Source: Paraburkholderia domus
GTDB lineage: Bacteria > Pseudomonadota > Gammaproteobacteria > Burkholderiales > Burkholderiaceae
DNA length: 64,000 bases
NCBI RefSeq assembly: GCF_905220705.1
Contig: NZ_CAJNAT010000021.1
Coordinates: 1-64,000, forward strand
Direction of reading: 5' to 3'
Positions 33,866-43,077 of the stretch are shown here, in pieces (position 1 is the first letter of the stretch; the number at the start of each line of letters is the position of its first letter). The notes under the pieces were generated by a model, which did no database searches, had not been told where the DNA came from, and saw only the letters and a program-made list of their open reading frames with translations. Both the position numbers and the translations under genes were made by a program.

Positions 33866-34465
33866 CTATCGGCGCCCTGCTGCGACGTCGTCCGGCACGG
33901 ATGAATCGCCCACGCCCAAGGTCCGCTGCATCAGCGTGGTGTCGAGCCAGCGGCCGTGCTTGAACCCGACCGCCTTCAACGTGCCGGCCAGTTCGAAACC
34001 CAGTTGCGCGTGCAGCGACAGCGATCCGCCGCTGCCGCCGTCGGCGATCACGGCGACCATCTGGCGCCACGGTCCGGTTTCGCAGCGTTCGATCAGTGCT
34101 TGTAACAACACACGTCCCAAGCCGCGCCCACGATACGCGTCGCTCACATAGATCGAATCTTCGATCGTGTTGCGATAGGCGGCGCGCGGCCGGTACGGTG
34201 TCGCGTAGCAATAGCCGGCGACTTTGCCGTCGATTTCCGCCACCATGTACGGCAGCCCGTGGCTGCGCACCGACGCGAGCCGCGTGCGCAGGTCGTCGAC
34301 GGAAGGTGGGATTTCTTCGAACGATGCGACTCCGGTCAGCACGTGGTGCGCGTAAATCGCCTGGATCGCGGGCAGATCGGCTTCGGTGGCGTCGCGGATC
34401 CAGGGCGCGGGCGGCGGGGCGGCGGTTGAGTGAGGCGTGGCGGGCGCGGGGCGGGTGGTGCTCAT
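33866..34465 (-). CDS. GNAT N-acetyltransferase, phosphinothricin/methionine-sulfone type
   Basis: This 199-residue acetyltransferase has the Pat-family pattern: IRDATEADLPAI-AIYAHHV, ASFEEIPP, AGYCYATPYRPRAAYR, IYVSDAYRGRGLGRVLL (acetyl-CoA loop RGRGLG) and LGFELAGTLKAVGFKHGRWLDT. Such enzymes acetylate phosphinothricin-like compounds or methionine sulfoximine and sulfone. It has a Pro/Ala-rich N-terminal tail of about 22 residues. AGGA lies well placed before the ATG. Confidence 0.87.
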   Translation of the reverse strand: MSTTRPAPATPHSTAAPPPAPWIRDATEADLPAIQAIYAHHVLTGVASFEEIPPSVDDLRTRLASVRSHGLPYMVAEIDGKVAGYCYATPYRPRAAYRNTIEDSIYVSDAYRGRGLGRVLLQALIERCETGPWRQMVAVIADGGSGGSLSLHAQLGFELAGTLKAVGFKHGRWLDTTLMQRTLGVGDSSVPDDVAAGRR

Positions 34466-34692
34466 ACGTGTTCCTGTCGTGGCCAGTGGTTCTGGGGATA
34501 GGTTTTACTATGCCCGCCGCGCGCGCGAATTTGAAGCGAGTCAAAAATCACCACGATCTATACGGAGTATCAGCGCATCCCCTGGTGACCGGCGCGATCC
34601 GGGCCTGGCGTGGGGCGCCATGCCATGCGACTGTGCCGCGCACTGCAGGTCTTCGTCGTACAGACGCATGCATGTGGCATGCGTTTCGCCCA

Positions 34693-35022
34693 TCAGTTAT
34701 GCGAGTACGTATCCGGCTGCGTTACATGTCCGCGATGATGCCGGTGATGCTTTGCCTTGTGCTTCGGTTTGGCCTTGGCCGGCGCATGCTCGGTTGGTTG
34801 CGGTTGCGGTTGCGGTTGCGGTTGCGGTTGCGGTTGCGGTTGCTGCTGTGCTTGCTGCGCTTGTGGCTGTTGCGCCTGCGCGCCCGGCGCGGGTGCCTGA
34901 TGGGCATTGCCGGACGGCAGCGTGCTCTGGCCTTCGCCGAAGCGATAAGTCTGCGAGGTTTGCGCGTACGCGGTGGCGGACAGCGTGAGGGCGGCAACCG
35001 CCAGGCAAATCGAAAACTTCAT
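34693..35022 (-). CDS. Small exported protein with Pro-Gln repeat and His/Lys-rich tail
   Basis: This is a 109-residue protein not recognised by family. It has a signal peptide (MKFSICLAVAALTLSATAYA-QTS), then a Gln/Ala stretch, about eight PQ dipeptides, and a basic tail rich in Lys and His (KPKHKAKHHRHHRGH). The PQ part is coded by eight perfect tandem hexamers (34796-34843). AAGGAG nine bases before the ATG supports translation. It is predicted periplasmic. The His-rich tail could bind metal (inference). Confidence 0.7.
   Translation of the reverse strand: MKFSICLAVAALTLSATAYAQTSQTYRFGEGQSTLPSGNAHQAPAPGAQAQQPQAQQAQQQPQPQPQPQPQPQPQPTEHAPAKAKPKHKAKHHRHHRGHVTQPDTYSHN
34796..34843 (-). repeat. 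Eight tandem GGTTGC hexamers (Pro-Gln coding)
   Basis: Eight uninterrupted copies of GGTTGC on the plus strand read CAACCG-type codons on the minus strand, giving alternating Gln-Pro in the small exported protein. Since the unit is six bases, copy-number change keeps the frame. Confidence 0.9.
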
Positions 35023-35134
35023 GAATCTATTCTCCTTCTGAACGAGCCGGTGAGGATACCGCAATGCGGCTTGCGGCTCCTTCGCCGCACGCAGGCAGAT
35101 ACGATCGGAAGCCTTGATTCGCCGCACGCAGGCA

Positions 35135-35749
35135 TCACACACCGTTTTGCGGAAACACCGGCTCGCCAAGCGTGAGCATCAGGCGGTTGGCCCACGCGAA
35201 GATCGCGATTGCATGAGTCAGGTCGAGAATCTCTGCGTGCGTCAGGCCGCTTGCTTCGAGCCGCTTGATGGCAGCAGCGTCGACGCTTTCAGGATGGTCG
35301 GTCAATTCGATCGCGTACCGGATGATCGTCCGTTCGCGCTCTGTGGTGCCGGCAGTCGACGGGTCTTCGAAAACCTGCTCGATTGCGTCGGTCCGTTTCG
35401 CGAGCTGGCCGAATCGTTGCGCGTGCACCGAAGCGCAATACACGCAGCCATTCACGCGCGACACCACGGTGCTGGCGAGTTCCCGCTCGGCGCGCGGCAG
35501 GCCGCGAGGCGCATACATGATCGCGTTGAAGACCCCGGAGCGCTGCCGCAGGATTTCCGCCTGTTGGACCAGCAGCAGATAGTAGTCGGAGGTCCTGGCT
35601 TGCGGATGGCTCTCTTCGAGCACGCGGATCTGCTCGGGTGTGGCGTCGTCGAGGCTGACCGTGTCGAGCCACGCGCGCCAGCCGAGCGTATCGAAGGTGA
35701 AGCCGTTGAGCCGATCAGCCGGCGATGAACTGGTATTCAAATGAATCAT
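35135..35749 (-). CDS. Alkylhydroperoxidase-domain protein, Avi_7169-type
   Basis: This 204-residue protein has a carboxymuconolactone decarboxylase/AhpD domain with the redox pair CVYC followed by ASVHAQRF (NGCVYCASVHAQRF). It belongs to the group annotated as peroxidase-related or Avi_7169 family, normally found next to a partner of the Avi_7170 family, as here. It could reduce peroxides through its Cys pair. The start overlaps the stop of the partner gene by four bases (ATGA). It is the last gene of a LysR-led operon. Confidence 0.82.
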   Translation of the reverse strand: MIHLNTSSSPADRLNGFTFDTLGWRAWLDTVSLDDATPEQIRVLEESHPQARTSDYYLLLVQQAEILRQRSGVFNAIMYAPRGLPRAERELASTVVSRVNGCVYCASVHAQRFGQLAKRTDAIEQVFEDPSTAGTTERERTIIRYAIELTDHPESVDAAAIKRLEASGLTHAEILDLTHAIAIFAWANRLMLTLGEPVFPQNGV

Positions 35750-36297
35750 GCTGCCCCCTGTGCGGCGCGCAATGCCGTCAGGCCCGCTATGACGCGCAAT
35801 TGATAGGTGACGAACGCAATCAACTGCGACAACGCGACGATGCCGCGCGTCGTGATACCGGCGTGCTGCAGCGTCTGCAGATTCTCGGGGCGTGCTTCGA
35901 GCGGCTTGATAGTCAGCAGCTTGACGTGCGAGAGGATCGCGATCAGGCGCGCGTCGGTGGCCGGGTCGAGCGAGTCCGTTTCGATTGCATCGAGCGTGAC
36001 CGGCTGTGCGCCGGCAGCGATGAGCCTCGCCGTGTAGGCGTCAGCGAGATCGTCCGCGAGGGAAAGGCGCGCGGTATACCATGCGGCAAACAAACGCTCC
36101 TGCAACGACAACTCGGGCAGCGAGGGATCGAACAGCGCGTCTTCGCTGCGTTGCGTGTGCAGCGCGACTTTGTCGCGAGCATGGCGGATCGCGGCGAGCG
36201 GGCTGCCGGCTTGCAGGCCGGCGAGGGCGTCGACGGTATCCGTATCTTCGGAGCCTGTGGGCGTGGATGGTTGGGTCGGTGACGCAAGGTCGGTCAT
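35746..36297 (-). CDS. CMD-domain protein, Avi_7170-type
   Basis: This is a 183-residue helical protein related to the carboxymuconolactone decarboxylase fold but without the CxxC pair. Recognisable stretches are QERLFAAWYTARLS, LDAIETDSL, LSHVKLLTIKPLEA and GITTRGIVALSQLIAFVTYQLRV. It always seems paired with the AhpD-like protein encoded next, and the ATGA overlap suggests equal synthesis and possibly a complex. Function is unknown. GGAG precedes the ATG. The flavoprotein gene lies 15 bp upstream. Confidence 0.78.
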   Translation of the reverse strand: MTDLASPTQPSTPTGSEDTDTVDALAGLQAGSPLAAIRHARDKVALHTQRSEDALFDPSLPELSLQERLFAAWYTARLSLADDLADAYTARLIAAGAQPVTLDAIETDSLDPATDARLIAILSHVKLLTIKPLEARPENLQTLQHAGITTRGIVALSQLIAFVTYQLRVIAGLTALRAAQGAA

Positions 36298-36312
36298 GTC
36301 TGCTCCGGCTGG

Positions 36313-37791
36313 TTAATCGGTGTTTTCAGCGGCGTTCTCTGCTTGCAGTCGAGTGCGCCAAGTCTCGGACGATGCATCCGCATCGGTCCACTCATCGCCT
36401 CGCAACTCAGCCGTATCGAAGGCGACCAGTGCCTGGTAGTGCCGCTCGCGATCCGCGTCGAACAGGCGGCTTGCAATACCACGCGCAAGACGCTGCGCGC
36501 CGTCGCTGATCGCAGGGATGTCGCCGGACAGCTTTCCGTGGCTGAGACTCGCCGCGTGATTGAAGCAATGGATCTGCGTCAGCGCCGCACATGTGCCGGG
36601 CTCGCGCTCCTGAAACGCGAACGCAGCGCCCAGATCCGGCGACTCGGCCAGTTCGTACGAAGGCAGTGACGGGTCCGCCCGATAGCGATCTTTCCAGCGC
36701 CGCACGAAGGGGGCGAACGGCGCGAACTCGGCGCGCGTGGAGATATCCGAGTGAAAGCCGGTCGCGAAGATCAGAAAGTCCAGCACGTAGCGGCCTTTCG
36801 GTGTTGTTACCGCGAGCGCGCCGTCGAGTTCGTCGAGCGCAAGCACCGGACTGCCGACATGAAAGCGCGCACCGGCATGGCGCGAGACCCGCAGCACGCT
36901 GTCTCGCGGCGGCGGCGTTTGCTCAGCTTGCGCGTAATGCAGGAAACGCCATCTGGACGCGTCGTCGAGATCGGCGAAACCGTGCACGAGGCCCGGACTG
37001 CCGATGCCCGTCAGCTTGTTCACGCGCGGAATATCGTCGCGGCGGATAAACAGATTGACGCCGGCCGCGCCCGCTTCGAGCGCGGTTGCGGCATTGTCGA
37101 AGGCGGACGCGCCCGCGCCGACGACACCGACACGTTTGCCGGCCAATGCAGCGAAATCGATGGCATCCGCGGAGTGCGCCCAGTAGCGGCGTGCAACCGT
37201 ATCGGCAATAGCCGGTACAAATGGGCCGCCCAAACCGTCGCGTCCGGTGGCGAGAACGACATGCCGCGCGAGCACCGTGCGCTGCGCGCCAGCTTCAGCG
37301 AGATCGAGCGCAAGCAGGCCGTCGTCGCGCGGACGCAGCGAGGTCAACGTGGTGTCGTTATGCACTGGAAGATCGAGCACGTGGCGATACCAGCGCAGGT
37401 AGTCCATCCACTGTGTCCGCGGAATCTTGTAGAGCGCATCCCACGCGGCGCTGCCGAATTGCGCTTCGTACCACGCGCGAAACGTGAGGGCCGGCATGCG
37501 CAAGGCGGGACCCGTGAGTTGCTTGGGCGAGCGTAGCGTTTCCATTCGCGCGAACGATACCCACGGGCCTTCGCGTCCTGATGGCGCACGGTCGAACACC
37601 TGCAGATTGTCGATACCGAGCCAGCGCAGTTCCGCCGCCGCGGCGAGCCCCGCCATGCCGCTGCCGATTACGGCGACATCGAGCACGCGTTCAGCGTCGG
37701 CGAAACGCGGCGGGACCCATGAGGGCGCGGGCAATTCCAGCCAGCGCAGATCTTCACGCAAGCGGGTTTCGAGTGCGGCAAGGCGATTCAT
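36313..37791 (-). CDS. FAD/NAD(P)-binding flavoprotein, monooxygenase-like
   Basis: This 492-residue flavoprotein has GSGMAGLAAA near 43-52 and a second nucleotide-binding motif GVVGAGASA (about 222-230), plus FATGFHSD near 345. The plan is that of class B flavin monooxygenases and related lysine/ornithine hydroxylase-like proteins. The exact Baeyer-Villiger fingerprint is not present. The start overlaps the LysR stop by four bases, so it is co-transcribed with and coupled to the regulator. With the two CMD proteins it likely forms an oxidative catabolic set; the substrate is unknown. Confidence 0.8.
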   Translation of the reverse strand: MNRLAALETRLREDLRWLELPAPSWVPPRFADAERVLDVAVIGSGMAGLAAAAELRWLGIDNLQVFDRAPSGREGPWVSFARMETLRSPKQLTGPALRMPALTFRAWYEAQFGSAAWDALYKIPRTQWMDYLRWYRHVLDLPVHNDTTLTSLRPRDDGLLALDLAEAGAQRTVLARHVVLATGRDGLGGPFVPAIADTVARRYWAHSADAIDFAALAGKRVGVVGAGASAFDNAATALEAGAAGVNLFIRRDDIPRVNKLTGIGSPGLVHGFADLDDASRWRFLHYAQAEQTPPPRDSVLRVSRHAGARFHVGSPVLALDELDGALAVTTPKGRYVLDFLIFATGFHSDISTRAEFAPFAPFVRRWKDRYRADPSLPSYELAESPDLGAAFAFQEREPGTCAALTQIHCFNHAASLSHGKLSGDIPAISDGAQRLARGIASRLFDADRERHYQALVAFDTAELRGDEWTDADASSETWRTRLQAENAAENTD

Positions 37792-38774
37792 GCTGTGTGT
37801 TCCAGATGTTTGGTGCGCGCACGAGAGACGCGCGTTTCGCGCTGTAGCAGCGCATCGTGCTCCTGGGCGGGATGCAGCACCACGCCATCGAGCAGCTCGC
37901 GCGTGGCGTGTTCGATGGATTGCAGCAACGCGTCGACGGCGGCGCGGCGCGGTTTGCCCGCCGGCGTCACGACGCCGAAGAAAAACGGAATCGCGCAGTC
38001 GAGCGGCCGCGCCGTCACGCCTTCGATTGAGAGGCCGAGACCCGTTGCCGGATCCACGATCGCGACACCGGCACCGGCCCGAGCGGCCATGACCGCATTC
38101 AACGACGCGTTGGTTTCAAGGAACACATTGGCGGCAATGCGCGCGGCCGCGAATGCAGCGTCGATTCGATGCCGCAACCTAAACCGGTTCGCCACGGTGA
38201 CAATGCGCCGGTCCGCCAGATCGCGCAGCGCGACTTGCGGCTGCGTGGCAAGCGGGTCGCCGCTCTGCACGAGCGCCACGCAGGGCGCTTCGGCGATCCA
38301 GTGGATGTCGAGCCCCGCATGCCCGATCGGCAGTGTGACCAGACCGATGTCCGCGGTACGGGTCAGGACTTCATGAACGACGTGTTCCGCCGACAGACTG
38401 CGCAACTGGAATTGCGCCGTGTGGCCGATGAGCGGCATCGAGGCGATGGCGGGCGGCACGATTGACGCAGCCAGCGCGGGCGTGGCCGCCACGCGCAGCG
38501 GTTCCGCTTCGCCAAGACCGATGGCGCGCGCCCGTTGCTCGATGGTCTTCAGTCCGATCAGCGAGCGCTCGACTTCCTCATAGAGCAGAAACGCACGATG
38601 CGTCGGCGTGACACGCGGACCATTGCGATTGAACAGCGCATAGCCGAGATCCGCTTCGAGCTCCTGGATCTGACGCGTGACGGCCGGCTGCGAGCGCTCG
38701 AGCAAACGTCCCGCACCGGTGATGCTGCCGGCGGACATGACCGCCGAAAACGCTTCGAGTTGATGCAGTTCCAT
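37788..38774 (-). CDS. LysR-family transcriptional regulator
   Basis: This is a 328-residue LysR protein. The N-terminal winged helix MELHQLEAFSAVMSAGSITGAGRLLERSQPAVTRQIQELE is unmistakable and the C-terminal inducer domain follows. It starts at 38774; five more in-frame codons upstream are less likely. It is the first gene of its own operon (LysR - flavoprotein - CMD - AhpD-like), with four-base overlap to the next gene. The divergent neighbour, 350 bp away, is a LIV-type ABC transporter, which is a likely additional target. Confidence 0.9.
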   Translation of the reverse strand: MELHQLEAFSAVMSAGSITGAGRLLERSQPAVTRQIQELEADLGYALFNRNGPRVTPTHRAFLLYEEVERSLIGLKTIEQRARAIGLGEAEPLRVAATPALAASIVPPAIASMPLIGHTAQFQLRSLSAEHVVHEVLTRTADIGLVTLPIGHAGLDIHWIAEAPCVALVQSGDPLATQPQVALRDLADRRIVTVANRFRLRHRIDAAFAAARIAANVFLETNASLNAVMAARAGAGVAIVDPATGLGLSIEGVTARPLDCAIPFFFGVVTPAGKPRRAAVDALLQSIEHATRELLDGVVLHPAQEHDALLQRETRVSRARTKHLEHTA

Positions 38775-39124
38775 GACTTGCCCTGGCAATTCGGTCTGCG
38801 CATTTTAGGGTCGTCTGAATGCGGGATTTATATAATCAATTCCGATATCGACAGCCGAAAAAATGCGAAGCGGATCGGCGGGCGAGTGCGTGGCGTCTCA
38901 GCTTTTGTTCTCTACGGCACGTGTCGAAAGAGTGAAAAAGCAATTGCGTCAAGGAGATGCGTTGGCGTGTTTGCGCGTGAACCTGAACACGGCCTCATAG
39001 CGTTGCCTTGAGCGAACAGAGGGAGGTTGTCCAACGTGATAACCATATTCCCAAAACTTCGTTGGTCCGCCGGAATTCACCGTGGTTTCATGGCCCCACT
39101 TTGAAGATGACAGCCGGGGCAAAC
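38775..39124. other. Divergent region between LysR operon and ABC transporter
   Basis: No gene is seen in these 350 bp. A TATAAT box lies at 38831-38836 in an AT-rich patch, with no good -35 at the expected distance. That would suit a promoter activated by the divergent LysR protein. An ATG at 39008 with an open frame leads into the binding-protein gene but lacks homology. Confidence 0.45.
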
Positions 39125-40321
39125 ATGAAGCACGTATCCAAATCATCGCGGGCCAACTGGTCACGCTTGCTGAAAACGCTGCCGGTGCTCGCCGCGGTGG
39201 TGGGTATCGCCGTGACCTCGCCGGCCTATGCCGGCGCAGCGGCAGGCGAGCCGTATCTGATCGGCGTGAGTGGGCCGCTTACCGGACAGGATGCGCAGTA
39301 CGGCACGCAGTGGAAGCGTGGTTTCGATCTCGCGCTGGAGCAGATCAACAGCCAGGGCGGTATCAAGGGCCGCCCGCTTGCCTACGATTTCGAGGATAGC
39401 CGTGGCGACCCGCGCCAGGCGGTGTCGATTGCGCAGAAGTTCGTCGGCGATCCGCGTATTCTGCTGGAGCTGGGTGACCTGTCGAGCACGACCTCGATGG
39501 CGGCCTCGCCGATCTATCAGCGCGGACAACTCGTGCAATTCGGCTTCACCAATTCGCACCCCGACTTCACCAAGGGTGGCGACTACATGTGGAGCACGGC
39601 GCTCAGCCAGGCTGAAGAGCAGCCGCTGCTCGCGCATTACGCGACGAAGGAACTCGGCTTCAAGCGTATTGCCGTGCTCTATCTGAATACCGACTGGGGC
39701 CGTACCAGCAAGGACATTTTCTCGAAAGCCGCCGCGCAGGATGGCGCGCAGGTCGTCGCGGCAGAAGGCTATCAGCCGACTGAAAAAGATTTCCGCGCGA
39801 CGCTGGTGCGCGTCAACGAAGCGAAACCCGATTCGCTCGTGCTGATCTCTTACTACGCGGACGGTGCGCAGATCGTGCGTCAGGCGCGCTCGTCGGGCTT
39901 GACGCAACCGATCGCGGCCGTGGGCTCGGTCTATTCGCCGAAGTTTCTCGAACTGGGCGGCGAGGCCGTGAACGGCGTCTTCACCGAATCGAATTTCTTC
40001 CCCGGCGACAAGCGGCCTGAAGTGCAGGACTTCGTGCAGCGTTATCGCGCGAAGTACAACGGCGAGCCCGACACGTTCGCCGCGCGCGCATACGACGCGA
40101 TGATCGTTTCGGCGGAAGTCATGCGCCGCTACGGCGTGACCCGTCAGGCGGTGCACGACGGCCTGAAGCAGATCAAGGATGTGCCGAGCCTGATCTTCGG
40201 CAAGGTGCAGTTTGATCAGGAGACGCGTCGCGTGGCCGGCGCGCGCAGCGTGTACCTGGTCGTCAAGGACAATCAGTTCACGCAATGGGACGGTGCGAAG
40301 CCGCTGGTCGCTTCCAAATAA
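39125..40321 (+). CDS. LIV-type ABC transporter substrate-binding protein
   Basis: This 398-residue periplasmic protein has a signal peptide (VLAAVVGIAVTSPAYA-GAA). The LivK/HAAT-type binding fold is shown by YLIGVSGPLTGQDAQYG, ALEQINSQGGIKGR, FEDSRGDP-QAV and LYLNTDWG. It captures a branched-chain amino acid or another small acid or amide. The ligand cannot be read from sequence. GGGG lies six bases before the ATG at 39125. It leads an operon with a fused permease and two ATPases. Confidence 0.9.
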   Translation: MKHVSKSSRANWSRLLKTLPVLAAVVGIAVTSPAYAGAAAGEPYLIGVSGPLTGQDAQYGTQWKRGFDLALEQINSQGGIKGRPLAYDFEDSRGDPRQAVSIAQKFVGDPRILLELGDLSSTTSMAASPIYQRGQLVQFGFTNSHPDFTKGGDYMWSTALSQAEEQPLLAHYATKELGFKRIAVLYLNTDWGRTSKDIFSKAAAQDGAQVVAAEGYQPTEKDFRATLVRVNEAKPDSLVLISYYADGAQIVRQARSSGLTQPIAAVGSVYSPKFLELGGEAVNGVFTESNFFPGDKRPEVQDFVQRYRAKYNGEPDTFAARAYDAMIVSAEVMRRYGVTRQAVHDGLKQIKDVPSLIFGKVQFDQETRRVAGARSVYLVVKDNQFTQWDGAKPLVASK

Positions 40322-40379
40322 CACCCAGGCAACGCATAAGCGACGCTCACGTGTCTGCTTCTCACCGGATCTGAATGCT

Positions 40380-42203
40380 ATGGCCTCATGGCTCGACTAC
40401 ACGATCAACGGACTGATCGTCGGCAATATCTATGCATTGCTGGCGGTCGGCCTCGCGCTGATTTTCGGCGTGTCGCATCTGATCAACTTTGCGCACGGCT
40501 CGGTGTACATGATCGGCAGTTTCATCGGCTGGCTGTGTCTGACCCGGCTCGGGTTGCCGTTGCCGCTGGCCCTGCTCGCGGTGGTGCTCGGCTGCGGGCT
40601 GCTGGGCATCGCGATCGAGCGCATCGGCTTGCGGCCGCTGCAAGGCGCGGCACGCATCGCTCCGTTGCTTGCGACGATCGGCATCAGCTTCGTGCTCGAT
40701 CAATGCGCTCAGTTGCTGTTCGGTGCCGACCCGCGGCCGGTGCCAAGTACGCTACCCGATTGGCATTTCCGTCTTGGCGGCGCGACGATCGGCTCGCTTG
40801 ATCTGCTGATTGCGGGCATCGGCGTGACGGCGGCGGCTGTGCTGTATGTGTTCTTGCGTTTCACGCGGCTCGGTTGGGCCGTACGCGCCACTGCGCAGGA
40901 CCGGGATGCGGCGCAGCAGATGGGCGTCAACGTCAACGGTGTCAATCAGGCGGTGTTTGCGATCGCGTGCGCACTCGGCGGCGTGAGCGGCTTGCTGGTC
41001 GGCATGTACTACAACAGCATCGATCCGGCGATGGGCTTCCAGGCCACGCTCAAGGGCGTGGTGGCGTTGCTGATCGGTGGTCTGGGCAACGTGCCGGGCG
41101 CGATTGTCGGCAGCCTGCTGCTGGGTCTGGTCGAGAGTTACGGCGTGGCGATCTTCGGCACGAGTTACCGCGATCTGTTCGCGTTCGTTTTGCTGTTGCT
41201 GTTTCTGGTGTGGCGTCCCAACGGACTCTTTAGCGGCAGCCGCCGTTTGCCGCCCGAGCCGATGACCGGCACGTTCCTGGCCGCGGGCAAAGCGGTGAAG
41301 GTGCCGCGCGCGGTGGTGATTGCTCTCGCACTGGCTGCGGTTGCGTTGCCGTTCGTTGCCAGCTCGTCCTATCTCCTGCAAACACTCACCAATGCCTGGC
41401 TGTACGGAATGTTGGCATTGAGCCTGACGCTGGTGGCGGGCACAGTCGGGCAGATTTCGCTCGGCCATGCCGCGCTGCTGGTGATCGGGGCGTACGCGTC
41501 CGCGCTGCTGTCGATGAATCTCGGTTGGTCTCCGGTCGTGACGATCTTTTGCGCCGGTCTGATCACCGCCGCGCTCGGCACGCTGCTGGTCTATCCGGCA
41601 TTCCGTTTGCGCGGGCATTACGTGTCGATTGCAACGCTCGGGATCGGCGAAGTGGTGAGCCTCGTGATCCTCAACTGGGACAGTCTGACGCGCGGCCCGC
41701 TCGGCATCGCGGGTATTGCACCGCTGTCGGTGTTCGGCTGGACACCGGATAGCGCGCGTGCGATTTACTGGTTCGCACTGGGCGTGCTGATCGTCCTGGC
41801 GTTGCTGCAAACGCGGCTGTTGGGATCGCATTTGGGCCGCACGCTGCGTGCGATTCGCGAAGACGAGGTCGCCGCGCGCTCGCACGGGATTCGCCCGAAC
41901 CGCTACAAGGCGATCGCGTTTGCGTTCGGTGGGCTGGCCGCTGGCATCAGCGGGGGGATCGCGGCGCATCTGTATAGCTACATCAACAACCAGACCTTCG
42001 ATTCGCAAGTGTCCATCCTTGCGTTGACGATGGTGATTCTCGGCGGCCTCGGCAACGTGCTGGGCGGCATCGTCGGCGCGGTTGCGCTGATCGGCTTGCC
42101 GGAGATTTTCCGCTGGGCCGCCGACTACCGGATGCTGATCTACGGTCTGGTATTGCTGCTGCTGGTGCGGTTCAGACCGCAGGGTTTGCTGGGAACGGTA
42201 TGA
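40380..42203 (+). CDS. Fused LivH-LivM branched-chain-type ABC permease
   Basis: This 607-residue membrane protein joins the two permeases that are normally separate. Residues about 1-290 are LivH-like (DYTINGLIVGNIYALLAVG, GVSHLINFAHGS, GVNVNGVNQAVFA, LIGGLGNVPGAIVG). Residues about 310-600 are LivM-like (ALSLTLVAGTVGQISLGHAAL, GHYVSIATLGIGEV, RAIREDEVAARSHGI, LALTMVILGGLGNVLGG). The linker holds GSRRLPPEP. The frame is intact across the joint, so this is a true fusion. The start MASWLDYT at 40380 is 58 bp after the binding-protein stop. Confidence 0.9.
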   Translation: MASWLDYTINGLIVGNIYALLAVGLALIFGVSHLINFAHGSVYMIGSFIGWLCLTRLGLPLPLALLAVVLGCGLLGIAIERIGLRPLQGAARIAPLLATIGISFVLDQCAQLLFGADPRPVPSTLPDWHFRLGGATIGSLDLLIAGIGVTAAAVLYVFLRFTRLGWAVRATAQDRDAAQQMGVNVNGVNQAVFAIACALGGVSGLLVGMYYNSIDPAMGFQATLKGVVALLIGGLGNVPGAIVGSLLLGLVESYGVAIFGTSYRDLFAFVLLLLFLVWRPNGLFSGSRRLPPEPMTGTFLAAGKAVKVPRAVVIALALAAVALPFVASSSYLLQTLTNAWLYGMLALSLTLVAGTVGQISLGHAALLVIGAYASALLSMNLGWSPVVTIFCAGLITAALGTLLVYPAFRLRGHYVSIATLGIGEVVSLVILNWDSLTRGPLGIAGIAPLSVFGWTPDSARAIYWFALGVLIVLALLQTRLLGSHLGRTLRAIREDEVAARSHGIRPNRYKAIAFAFGGLAAGISGGIAAHLYSYINNQTFDSQVSILALTMVILGGLGNVLGGIVGAVALIGLPEIFRWAADYRMLIYGLVLLLLVRFRPQGLLGTV

Positions 42204-42213
42204 CGGAGCGCAC

Positions 42214-43056
42214 ATGACACAGACTCTTCTCGACGTGCGCGGCGTGACGCGGCGTTTCGGCGGACTGACCGCGGTGAACGGCGTCGATCTTTCGATTTCG
42301 GAAGGCGAACTCGTCAGCGTGATCGGGCCAAACGGCGCGGGCAAGTCGACATTGTTCAATCTGATCACCGGGCTCGATACGCCGGACGCAGGCAGCGTGC
42401 AATTCGACGGCCGCGACATCACCGGCGTGCGGCCGGAAAAGCTTGCCGCGCTCGGACTTGCGCGGACATTTCAACATGGCCGGGTGTTCGGCAATCTGAG
42501 TGTGCTCGACAACGTATTGATCGGCGCGCATGCGCGTTTGCGCGCCACTCGCACCGGTTGGCCGATTATCGGCGCGATGGCCGAAGTAGCGCGCGCGCTT
42601 ATCGGACCGGCTTCGATCCGCCGTGAAGACACGGCGCTGCGCGACGAAGTACGCGAGATCATCGCGGGATTTGGCGAGCGCCTGGCGCCGCGTATCGATC
42701 ACCCGGCGCACAGCCTGTCGTATGCCAACCGGCGGCGTGTCGAGATTGCCCGCGCGCTTGCCTTGCATCCGCGCATCCTGCTGCTCGACGAGCCGACGGC
42801 CGGCATGAACGAGTCCGAAACCGCCGAAATGCTGGTGCTGATCCAGCAACTGAAGGCGCGCGGGCTGACCATCCTGCTGATCGAACACAAGCTCGACATG
42901 GTGATGCGGCTATCGGATCGCGTGATCGTGCTCGACAACGGCGCGAAGATCGCCGAAGGCCTGCCGCGCGATGTGCGCAACGATCCACGTGTGATCGAAG
43001 CGTATCTGGGCCATCGCAATGTCGGCGGCGCGGCGACCATGCGCGTCGCGGCCTGA
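42214..43056 (+). CDS. LIV-type ABC transporter ATP-binding protein, LivG-like
   Basis: This 280-residue ATPase has Walker A GPNGAGKS near 43-50, the LivG-type LGLARTFQHGRVF, the signature SYANRRRVEIARAL (degenerate LSGGQ, as usual in this subfamily), and Walker B ILLLDEPTAG. It powers the fused permease together with the LivF-like subunit. GGAG precedes the ATG. It begins 10 bp after the permease stop. Confidence 0.92.
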   Translation: MTQTLLDVRGVTRRFGGLTAVNGVDLSISEGELVSVIGPNGAGKSTLFNLITGLDTPDAGSVQFDGRDITGVRPEKLAALGLARTFQHGRVFGNLSVLDNVLIGAHARLRATRTGWPIIGAMAEVARALIGPASIRREDTALRDEVREIIAGFGERLAPRIDHPAHSLSYANRRRVEIARALALHPRILLLDEPTAGMNESETAEMLVLIQQLKARGLTILLIEHKLDMVMRLSDRVIVLDNGAKIAEGLPRDVRNDPRVIEAYLGHRNVGGAATMRVAA

Positions 43057-43077
43057 ACCTCTGCTGGAATATCGACG

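Noticed and set aside
40752..42422. 556-codon minus-strand frame opposite the fused permease
   Set aside because: Gln/Arg/His-rich composition without domains; it is the antisense of a clear membrane protein.
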